From Rhizohabitans arisaemae (GTDB lineage Bacteria > Actinomycetota > Actinomycetes > Streptosporangiales > Streptosporangiaceae), in the NCBI RefSeq assembly GCF_025996515.1, contig NZ_BLRH01000029.1, positions 310,001 through 374,000 on the forward strand: a stretch of 64,000 bases of DNA. The letters run 5' to 3'. Position numbers and translations under genes: made by a program. Under the pieces are notes generated by a model. That model did no database searches. It saw only the letters and a list, made by a program, of their open reading frames with translations, and was not told the origin of the DNA. Positions 41,829 to 48,967 of this stretch are shown here, piece after piece. The first letter of the stretch is position 1. The number at the start of each line of letters is the position of its first letter.

Positions 41829-43681
41829 CGGCTCAGGGTGTGACCGCCGGAGAGGAGAAGGGCCTCCGTCTCCGGGAGTTGTTCACGGCCCTCCGCTTGG
41901 CCTGGCAGGCGGGGCCGGCCCGGTTGATCGGGTTCGTCGCCATCACCGTGGTGATGGCGGTGGTCCCGGTCACGACCGCGTGGCTGCTGAAAATCATCGT
42001 GGACGGGCTGATCGGCCAGGCCGCCGCCCCGGTGATGCCGGCCGCGATCGGCCTGATCTCGGTCACGGCGTTGACCACGATGCTTCCGCACGCGCGCCGG
42101 TATCTACGGGCGGAGCTCGGCCGGTCCCTCGAACTCAGCACCCAGGACCGGCTGTACGCGGAGGTGAACGGCTTCGCCGGGCTCGCCAGGTTCGAGGACC
42201 CGGCCTTCCTGGACCGGCTGCGCCTGGCCGAGCAGGCGGCCCGGCGGATCCCCGGTCAGGTCGTGGACGGGGTGCTCGGCATCGTCCAGAGCGTGATCAC
42301 CGTGCTGGGCTTCGTCGGCTCGCTCGCCGTGATCAGCCCGGTCATCACCGGGGCGGTGCTCCTCGCCGCGGTGCCCACGGTGCTGGCGGAGATCTCGTTG
42401 AGCCGTCGGCGCTTTCGCCTCATGTGGAAGGTGAGCCCGATGGAGCGCCGGGAGTTCTTCTACGGGCGGTTGCTCGCCGACGTCCAGGCCGCCAAGGAGA
42501 TCCGGCTTTTCGGGCTGGGTGACTTCCTCCGCGGGCGGATGCGGGTCGAGCAGCTGCGGGCGAACGTCGAGCACCGGAAGCTGGACCGCCGTGAGCTGGC
42601 CGTCCAGTCGGGGCTGAGCCTGCTGAGCGCGGGCACGGTGGGCGCCGGGCTGTTCTACGCGGTCTCCCAGGCACTGAACGGGGTCGGCACCCCCGGCGAC
42701 ATCTCGATGTTCGTGATGGCGGTGGCCTCGGTCCAGTCGGCGTTGGTCGCCTTGGCCGAGCAGCTGGCCGCCACCCATCAGGATCTGCTCCTGTTCGGCC
42801 ATTTTCTGGCGATCGTGGACATGGAGCCTGACCTGGTACGGGCGGAGCGGCCGCAGCCCATGCCGGAGGGCGGCGACATCGAGCTGCGTGATGTCTGGTT
42901 CCGCTACAGCGAGGATCATCCGTGGATCCTCCAGGGGGTGAACCTCACCATCCCCGTCGGCTCCTCGGTGGCGCTGGTCGGGCTCAACGGCGCGGGGAAG
43001 AGCACCCTGGTGAAGTTGCTCTGCCGCTTTTACGAGCCGACATCCGGTTCGATTCTGTGGAACGGCGTCGATCTGCGGGACCTCGCGGTGGAGGATCTGC
43101 GGAAGCGGGTGGGCGCGGTCTTCCAGGACTACATGTCCTACGACTTCACCGCGGCGGAGAACATCGGTCTCGGTGACCTCCCGGCGTTTCAGGACCGGGA
43201 TCGAATCGTGGCGGCGGCGGAGCGGGCGGGCGTCGACGACGTGCTGGAACGGCTGCCGAACGGCTATGACACCATGCTCAGCCGGGTCTTCTTCAGCGAG
43301 GTGGACAAGGACGACCCGGAGACCGGGGTGGTTCTTTCCGGCGGGCAGTGGCAGAGACTGGCGATCGCCCGTGCCCTGCTGCGGGACGGCTGCGAGTTGA
43401 TGATCCTCGACGAGCCGAGCGCCGGACTGGACGCGCGGGCCGAACACGAGATCCACCGGCGGCTCCGCACGCTCCGGGAAGGCCGGACGAGTCTGCTCAT
43501 CTCCCATCGGCTCGGGGCGATCCGCGACGCCGATCTGATCGTCGTGCTCGCGGACGGTAAGATCATCGAGCAGGGCGGCCACGATGAGCTGATCCGGGTC
43601 GGCGGGTCGTACGCGGAGCTGTTCCGGCTTCAGGCGGAGGGCTATCGTGACGATGTCGCCCTCGTCGGGGGAGAATCATGA
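41825..43681 (+). CDS. ABC exporter (fused membrane and ATPase domains), probable peptide exporter
   Basis: 618 residues from the ATG at 41825, overlapping the thioredoxin-like stop. Membrane domain with about six helices (about 30-320), then an ATPase with Walker A ALVGLNGAGKSTLVKLL, signature [16 protein letters not shown], Walker B LMILDEPSAGLDA and switch SLLISHRLG. No N-terminal C39 protease domain is present, so leader removal must be by another enzyme, which fits the signal-peptidase gene that follows. Similar half-transporters export lantibiotics and other modified peptides. Confidence 0.88.
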   Translation: MTAQGVTAGEEKGLRLRELFTALRLAWQAGPARLIGFVAITVVMAVVPVTTAWLLKIIVDGLIGQAAAPVMPAAIGLISVTALTTMLPHARRYLRAELGRSLELSTQDRLYAEVNGFAGLARFEDPAFLDRLRLAEQAARRIPGQVVDGVLGIVQSVITVLGFVGSLAVISPVITGAVLLAAVPTVLAEISLSRRRFRLMWKVSPMERREFFYGRLLADVQAAKEIRLFGLGDFLRGRMRVEQLRANVEHRKLDRRELAVQSGLSLLSAGTVGAGLFYAVSQALNGVGTPGDISMFVMAVASVQSALVALAEQLAATHQDLLLFGHFLAIVDMEPDLVRAERPQPMPEGGDIELRDVWFRYSEDHPWILQGVNLTIPVGSSVALVGLNGAGKSTLVKLLCRFYEPTSGSILWNGVDLRDLAVEDLRKRVGAVFQDYMSYDFTAAENIGLGDLPAFQDRDRIVAAAERAGVDDVLERLPNGYDTMLSRVFFSEVDKDDPETGVVLSGGQWQRLAIARALLRDGCELMILDEPSAGLDARAEHEIHRRLRTLREGRTSLLISHRLGAIRDADLIVVLADGKIIEQGGHDELIRVGGSYAELFRLQAEGYRDDVALVGGES

Positions 43682-44097
43682 TCGAGTTGCTCGGCGCCGT
43701 GAGCGTGTTGTCGATCCTGACGGCTGTGTTGCTGATTCGCCGTCGTTTCCTGGTCGTGACGGTCCGGGGACCGAGCATGGAGCCCACTTATCACGAGGGT
43801 GAGCGGGTTCTGGTCCGCCGGACGCCCATCGACGGGATAAGCGCCGGGCAAGTCGTGGTCGTGGAGGGTTCGGTGCGGCCCCACCAGTGGATCATCAAGC
43901 GGGCGGCCGCGCTCCCCGGTGACCTGGTCCCCGACGAGGTGGCGTCGGCGGCCAAGGTGGCTCCGGGGTCACGGGTTCCGAAGAACTCCCTGGTGCTCCT
44001 AGGGGACAATCGCGCGAGAAGCGCAGATTCCCGATTCGTCGGCTACTACGCCGGTGACCAGCTGATCGGGGTCGTCTCGCGGCGTATGAAGGTATAG
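43678..44097 (+). CDS. S26-family signal peptidase of the peptide cluster
   Basis: 139 residues, ATGA overlap with the exporter. One N-terminal membrane helix (about 3-22). Catalytic Ser in RGPSMEPTY, catalytic Lys in WIIKRAAALPGD, and the box LLGDNRARSADSR: the complete type I signal peptidase Ser-Lys dyad. Small for the family (usual actinobacterial LepB is about 200-300), as in dedicated signal peptidases of gene clusters. The seven leaders end in A-x-A or a similar Ala-rich site, so it probably cuts the leaders outside the membrane. Confidence 0.88.
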   Translation: MIELLGAVSVLSILTAVLLIRRRFLVVTVRGPSMEPTYHEGERVLVRRTPIDGISAGQVVVVEGSVRPHQWIIKRAAALPGDLVPDEVASAAKVAPGSRVPKNSLVLLGDNRARSADSRFVGYYAGDQLIGVVSRRMKV

Positions 44098-44105
44098 GCC
44101 TGTTC

Positions 44106-44615
44106 ATGGACCATGTCGTGATCGGCTGCCGGGCGCTGCTCGGGATCGTCTTTCTGGTCTCCGCCTCCGGTAAGGTCCGTCCGGCCGCGTTCGCCGAGTT
44201 CCTCGGCTCGGTACGGCAATTGTCCGGGTTTCGCAGCGGATGGGTGCGGCCCGCCGGGCTGGCCGTCGTGTCATGTGAGGGCTTGATCGTGATATCCCTC
44301 GCCGTCCCCCCGCTCGTCGTACCGGGGTTCGTCCTGGCCGGCCTGCTCCTCGCCGCCTTCACCGTGGCGATCGCGGGTGTGCTCCGCCGCGGGGCCCGTA
44401 CACCGTGCCGGTGTTTCGGCACGTCGACCACCCCCCTCGGCGCCCGTCACGTCGTCCGGAACCTGTGCCTGCTGACGGTCGCGGCCGTGGGCGTCACCGG
44501 ATCGTGGGCGGCTGTCTCCGCACCCCATCCGGTGGGTGTGGCCGCCGCACTGCTGGCGGGCGGTGCCTTGGCGCTGCTGGCGATGAGCATCGACGACATC
44601 GCCGAGCTCTTCTGA
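44106..44615 (+). CDS. MauE/DoxX-like membrane redox protein
   Basis: 169 residues, four to five membrane helices. The conserved pair of cysteines is in PCRCFGTS (about 100), the form seen in MauE-family proteins (CxCFG). MauE and MauD act together in disulfide formation of methylamine dehydrogenase. Here the same pair is next to six-Cys peptides, so it likely supplies oxidising power to the CEPC protein. 8 nt after the signal peptidase gene, last of the operon. Confidence 0.85.
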   Translation: MDHVVIGCRALLGIVFLVSASGKVRPAAFAEFLGSVRQLSGFRSGWVRPAGLAVVSCEGLIVISLAVPPLVVPGFVLAGLLLAAFTVAIAGVLRRGARTPCRCFGTSTTPLGARHVVRNLCLLTVAAVGVTGSWAAVSAPHPVGVAAALLAGGALALLAMSIDDIAELF

Positions 44616-44650
44616 ACCCCGGCCCGCCGCGGCGCCCACGGTGGCCGCCC

Positions 44651-44681
44651 GCCGTACCTGAACATCGACGTCCGGTACGGC
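44651..44681 (+). terminator. Hairpin after the processing operon
   Basis: GCCGTACC/GGTACGGC 8-bp stem, 15-nt loop, 36 nt past the MauE-like stop and just before the SARP boxes of peptide 7. Confidence 0.5.
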
Positions 44682-44698
44682 TGCCGCCGGAACGGACG

Positions 44699-44776
44699 CT
44701 CTACGGATTGTCTACAGCGGTTCTACGGCGTCGCCCAACAATCCAATGTCATGACCGGATATCGAAATTCGGTCAT
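44699..44776 (+). promoter_or_regulatory. SARP promoter and leader hairpin of peptide 7
   Basis: The cleanest example: CTCTACG (44699), GTCTACA (44710), TTCTACG (44721) at an exact 11-bp period, 8 nt, then CAACAAT (44736-44742). The leader hairpin is ATGACCG/CGGTCAT (44751-44776), 7 bp. Confidence 0.8.
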
Positions 44777-44790
44777 GGGATGGAGAAGCC

Positions 44791-44964
44791 ATGTTGAAGG
44801 CTCTGGGGTCCCTGGGCGATCGCCTCTTGGGGTTCCTCGCTCCCTCGGGGATCGCTCATGCCCGACCTTGCGGACATCACTACTGCCGAGGGGGGAGGAC
44901 ACGCAGGTGGTGCTGTCCGAGCCTCGGCGGTGGACTCGCATGCGGTCGTTGCATGCCGTTCTAG
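44791..44964 (+). CDS. Cysteine-rich precursor peptide 7
   Basis: 57 residues, separated from the other six by the processing operon. Ribosome site GGAGAAG. Leader LKALGSLGDRLLGFLAPSG then IAHA (A-x-A). Core Cys at 27, 32, 41, 42, 51, 54 (C-x4-C-x8-CC-x8-C-x2-C). The most divergent core: CGHHYCRGG, RTRRWCC, PSLGGGLACGRC, with two His in the first loop and strong basic charge. Frames on either side in this stretch are shadows; the six-Cys pattern and leader fix this one. Confidence 0.85.
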   Translation: MLKALGSLGDRLLGFLAPSGIAHARPCGHHYCRGGRTRRWCCPSLGGGLACGRCMPF

Positions 44965-45023
44965 GGCGTCGTCAGCAGTTGACCACCTACACTTAGGCCC
45001 CCGGCCGGGACACATGCCGGTGC

Positions 45024-45058
45024 CGGCCGTACCGCTCCGATTTGGGGCGGTACGGCCG
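45024..45058. terminator. Terminator after peptide 7
   Basis: 12-bp stem CGGCCGTACCGC/GCGGTACGGCCG, 11-nt loop, between peptide 7 and the convergent ABC genes. Confidence 0.75.
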
Positions 45059-45159
45059 ACGCGGGACTTCGCCGCCCGGTTCGGTACGGGCTGCCGCGAG
45101 GCCGGGGGAGCGCCGCCGCAGGCCGTACCCACGCCGGATCGACCTGCGTGGGGCGTCAC

Positions 45160-46875
45160 TCAGCCGGGATGGGCGAGCAGCCGCCGGTAGGCCTGGCATC
45201 GGGTGAGCAACTCCTCGTGGGGGCCGACGTCGACGACGCGCCCCCGCTCCATGAGGACGACGATGTCGGCGCCGCGCAGCGTGGACGGCCGGTGGGCGAC
45301 GATCAGGGTGGTGTGCGCGCCCCGGGCCAGCCGCAGCGCCTCGTCGATCGCGGCCTCGCTTTCGGCGTCGAGGTTGGAGACGGCCTCGTCCAGCACGAGG
45401 ATCGGCGCCCCGGTGAGCAGGGCTCGGGCGATGGCGATCCGCTGCCGCTGGCCTCCGGACAGGTGGGCGCCGCGTTCGCCGACCAGGGTGTCGTAGCCGT
45501 CCGGGAGCGTGGTGATGAAGTCGTGGGCGCACGCCGTGCGCGCGGCCGACTCCACCTCGGCGTCGGTGGCGTCCGGGCGGGCGAGCCGGATGTTCTCGCG
45601 GATGTCCATGGCGAACAGGTAGGTGTCCTGCGGGACGGCCACGACGAGGGAACGCAGGTGCGCGAAGGAGAGGTCGCGTACGTCGTGACCGTCGATTCGC
45701 ACGGCTCCGTCGGCTACATCCCAATGGCGCAGCAGCAGGGACGCACAGGTGCTCTTGCCCGCCCCCGAATGCCCGGCGAGGGCCACCGTGTGGTTGGCGG
45801 GGACGTCGAACGAGATCCCGGTCACCGCGTCGGGCAGGTCGGGGTCGTAACGGAACCGGACGTTCGCGAAGGTCACCGCCGGCCGGACCGGCGCAGGGGG
45901 GAGAACGCCGGGACGGTCCACGACGTCGGGCTCCGCCTCAAGGATCAGCAGCAGCCTGCTCGCGGCGGCCCGGATCGCGGACAGCTCGCGCCACGTGTCG
46001 ACCAGGCCCGTCAGCGGCAGGAACGCGAAGCCGCCGAGCACCGCCACGAGCACCACCCGGGTGGGTTCGAGGCTTCCCGAGTTCACCAGGGCCAGCGCCA
46101 CCAGCAGCGCGACGACCAGACCGGCCGCTGCGATCGCCTGGCCGGCCGCCTTCTCGATCCCGCCTCGGGAGCGATGCGCCCGGGTGGCGAGGTTGAGACG
46201 TTCGGTCGCGGCGCGCAGCCGGTCGGCCTGGTGGTCCTGGCGGCCGAAGGTGAGGGTCTCCGCCAGGCCCTGCACGGCGTCGACGGTCTCCGCGGTCGCC
46301 TCGCCCGCCGCCGCACGCATCCTGGTCGCCTGTACGGCGGAACGGCGCCGTAGCCAGAACGGCACCGTGGCCATGGCGACCACGGCGGGCAGCAGCGCGG
46401 CGCCGACGAGCGGGTGCACCCAGAACGCGGCGATCAGGCAGGCGGGCGGCACCGAGCCGGCGACCACGAGCGGGGTGAGGCTGTGGGCGAAGAACAGCTC
46501 CAGCACCTCCACGTCGGCCATGGCGGTCGCGCCGACGTCTCCGGAGCGACGCCGGAGCAGATAGCCCGGGGTCAGGGCGGCGAGCCGCCGGAAACAGCGG
46601 TCGCGCAGTTCGGCCAGGACCCGGAAGGCCAGGTCGTGGGCGATGTAGGACTCCGCCCACGCCGCCAGGACCTTGGGGAGCACCAGCACCCCGAGCGCGA
46701 TCAGCCCGGGGGTGAGCTCCCCGGGATCCGCCCCGGTCAAGGCCTGCCCGATCAATCCCGCGCCGAGGAGGGCGGCGGCCAGCGCGAGCCCCTGATCGAG
46801 CAGGCCGAAGCAGATCGCCACGGCCAGCCGGGTTCGCTGCGGCCGGAGCAGCGCGGTCAAGGCACCCGATGTCAC
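45160..46875 (-). CDS. ABC exporter subunit, CydC-like
   Basis: 571 residues from GTG (GGAGG before it), overlapping the upstream partner by GTGA. Six-helix membrane domain (about 1-310), then an ATPase with Walker A ALAGHSGAGKSTCASLLL, signature [16 protein letters not shown], Walker B ILVLDEAVSNLDAE. The DEA rather than DEP in Walker B is common in CydDC-like exporters. CydDC moves thiols such as cysteine or glutathione across the membrane. In actinomycetes such pairs also serve siderophore and peptide clusters. Being next to a disulfide-peptide cluster, a redox role is attractive but inferred. Confidence 0.85.
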   Translation of the reverse strand: MTSGALTALLRPQRTRLAVAICFGLLDQGLALAAALLGAGLIGQALTGADPGELTPGLIALGVLVLPKVLAAWAESYIAHDLAFRVLAELRDRCFRRLAALTPGYLLRRRSGDVGATAMADVEVLELFFAHSLTPLVVAGSVPPACLIAAFWVHPLVGAALLPAVVAMATVPFWLRRRSAVQATRMRAAAGEATAETVDAVQGLAETLTFGRQDHQADRLRAATERLNLATRAHRSRGGIEKAAGQAIAAAGLVVALLVALALVNSGSLEPTRVVLVAVLGGFAFLPLTGLVDTWRELSAIRAAASRLLLILEAEPDVVDRPGVLPPAPVRPAVTFANVRFRYDPDLPDAVTGISFDVPANHTVALAGHSGAGKSTCASLLLRHWDVADGAVRIDGHDVRDLSFAHLRSLVVAVPQDTYLFAMDIRENIRLARPDATDAEVESAARTACAHDFITTLPDGYDTLVGERGAHLSGGQRQRIAIARALLTGAPILVLDEAVSNLDAESEAAIDEALRLARGAHTTLIVAHRPSTLRGADIVVLMERGRVVDVGPHEELLTRCQAYRRLLAHPG

Positions 46876-48599
46876 GGTGTTCCCTCCTGCTGGCGGGCGA
46901 CGAGGCGGGCGTAGACCCCGTCGGCGGCGAGAAGCCCGGCGGGGGTGTCCGCCTCGGCGACCCGGCCCTCGTCGAGGACGATCACATGGTCGGCGTCGGC
47001 CACGGTGGAGAGCCGATGGGCGATGATCAGGACGGTACGGCCCGCGCGCAGCCGGTTTAGTGCGGCGGTCACGGCCCGCTCGGCGGCGACGTCGACGCTT
47101 GAGGTGGCCTCGTCCAGGACGAGCAGCGGCGCGTCGGACAGGACCGCGCGGGCGATCGCGAGCCGCTGCCGCTGCCCGCCGGAGAGCCGGGTGCCCCGCT
47201 CGCCGACGACGGTGTCGTAGCCGTCCGGCAGGTCGGCGATGAAGTCGTGGGCGTGGGCGGCGCGCGCGGCCTGCTCGACGGCGGAGCGGGTGGCGCCGGT
47301 ACGGCCGAAGGCGATGTTCTCGGCGACCGTGCCGTGGAACAGGAAGGTCTCCTGGGAGACCACCGCGATCCGGGACCTCAGGTCGGCCAGCGGCAGGTCA
47401 CGCAGGTCGTGGCCGTCCAGGGTCAGCCGTCCCCGCGCCGGGTCGGCGAACCGGAGGAGCAGGCGGATGAGCGTGGTCTTGCCCGCCCCGGATCTGCCCA
47501 CCACCGCGGTGGTCCGGCCCGCCTGCAAGGTGAGCGTGACGCCGTCGAGGGCAGGTCGTTCCCGGCCGGGATACCGGTGGACCACGTTCTCGAATCGCAC
47601 CTCGGGGGCGACCGCGGCGGGGGGCGGCCGGAGCCCGCCGGAGTCGGGGACGGCGGGCTCCGCGGCGAGGAGCTCCTCGATTCCCCGCGCGGCGGGCAAC
47701 GCCGCCTGGCCGGCGTGGAAGGCGGACATGAGCTCGGTGACCGGGCGGAACGCCTCGTGGGAGAGGAGGAGTACGGCGAAGACCGCGGGCAGGGTGAGCG
47801 CGCCGGAGGCGTACTGCCAGGCGGCGAGGCCGACGGCCGCCGCGGTGCCCAGCGCCGCGAAGAACCCCACGAAACCCGCCGAGATCGTCGAGACGGCGGT
47901 GAACCGCAGGGAGTCGCGGAAGAAGGACCAGGATTTGTCGGACAGCCGCCGTCCGTAGTGGTCGTCGGCGCCGACGGCCTTGAGGGTGGGGAGCCCTTGG
48001 ACCGCGTCCAGGTAGTCGGCGCTCAACGTCTTCCATCCGGTGAAGAACGCGGTCAGCCCGGCCTGCATCCTGCGGCGCATGAGCCGGGGCGCGGCGGCGG
48101 CGAGCACGGCGGCCACGGTCACCACCCCCGCAACGGCGGGGTCGATCACGATCAGGACACCGATCAGGCCCGCCCCGCCGAGGACGGAGACGAGGACCTG
48201 GGGGAGGAACACCCCGACGTAGCGGTCGATCGCCTCGACGCCGTCCACCAGGGTGGTCAGCACCCCGCCGGTGCGCTTTTCGGCGACGTAGCCGGGGCCG
48301 AGGGTGAGCAGGTGCCGGTGGAGCCGGTCGCGCAGCTCGGATTTGGCCCGCTCCGCGCCTCGTGCGGCGGCGAGCTCGCGGGCCCAGATGAGGAACGCGC
48401 GGACGGCGACCAGGGCGAGCGCGCCGCATCCGGCGAGCACCGCGGCGTTCAGGTCGCCGTCGAGGCCCATGGCGATCGCCACGGTGAGAAGCAGGCTCTG
48501 GCCCGCGTAGGTGGCCGAGACGACGACTCCGGCGGCGACGGCCGCCGCCAGCCAGGGGCGTCCCGGTCGGGCCAGGTCGAGCAGGGTGCGGTTCAGCAC
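46872..48599 (-). CDS. ABC exporter subunit, CydD-like
   Basis: 575 residues if started at the GTG at 48599; the frame is open up to a TTG at 48680, but the extra 27 residues are Arg/Pro/His-rich and lie under the palindromic operator. Membrane domain, then an ATPase with Walker [19 protein letters not shown], signature [16 protein letters not shown], Walker [14 protein letters not shown]. Forms a heterodimer with the following gene. A perfect TTGCAA palindrome upstream suggests dedicated repression. Confidence 0.85.
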   Translation of the reverse strand: MLNRTLLDLARPGRPWLAAAVAAGVVVSATYAGQSLLLTVAIAMGLDGDLNAAVLAGCGALALVAVRAFLIWARELAAARGAERAKSELRDRLHRHLLTLGPGYVAEKRTGGVLTTLVDGVEAIDRYVGVFLPQVLVSVLGGAGLIGVLIVIDPAVAGVVTVAAVLAAAAPRLMRRRMQAGLTAFFTGWKTLSADYLDAVQGLPTLKAVGADDHYGRRLSDKSWSFFRDSLRFTAVSTISAGFVGFFAALGTAAAVGLAAWQYASGALTLPAVFAVLLLSHEAFRPVTELMSAFHAGQAALPAARGIEELLAAEPAVPDSGGLRPPPAAVAPEVRFENVVHRYPGRERPALDGVTLTLQAGRTTAVVGRSGAGKTTLIRLLLRFADPARGRLTLDGHDLRDLPLADLRSRIAVVSQETFLFHGTVAENIAFGRTGATRSAVEQAARAAHAHDFIADLPDGYDTVVGERGTRLSGGQRQRLAIARAVLSDAPLLVLDEATSSVDVAAERAVTAALNRLRAGRTVLIIAHRLSTVADADHVIVLDEGRVAEADTPAGLLAADGVYARLVARQQEGTP

Positions 48600-48967
48600 G
48601 GGTTTTCGCGGCCGGAGGTGTGCGGGCCGGTGGTGGGGGCGATGTTCGGCAAGCGACGTCCTAATGCGAGAGACTTGCAATAGCTAGACTGTTGCAAGTA
48701 GTTCCGCCTGCGTCAAGGTGTCCTTCCGGCCGGGTTCGCCGGTGGATCCATCGCCTTGGTTGTCAAATATGGCGATGAATAGCGCGCCATCTCCTATTGC
48801 TCGGATGATTTTTCGGACTATTTCGGAAATTGTTCTGGCGGGTGGGAGGGTTGCGCGGAGGTAATGTAAAAGTGTTGGCGGCCCTGGCTGATAACCGCAA
48901 AATGATCGCGTACGGTGAGATTCACGCGGCGGTTCGTCGACAGAGACCATCCAGGAGGTTCGACACG
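48600..48967. other. Divergent intergenic region between ABC pair and P450
   Basis: About 370 nt, AT-richer than the genes. Holds the TTGCAA palindrome (48673-48699) and, near 48950, the AGGAGG ribosome site of the P450 gene. Otherwise no gene is visible. Confidence 0.6.
48673..48699. promoter_or_regulatory. Palindromic operator ACTTGCAA-N11-TTGCAAGT
   Basis: Perfect 8-bp inverted repeat with 11-nt spacer directly upstream of the CydDC-like pair. TTGCAA-type palindromes are typical sites of MarR/TetR regulators beside actinobacterial exporters. No such regulator gene is adjacent, so it must act from elsewhere. Confidence 0.6.

Noticed and set aside
44858-45190. A 110-codon frame overlapping peptide 7
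   Set aside because: Shifted frame: peptide 7 has the family leader, ribosome site and exact Cys pattern, while this frame runs through its terminator.
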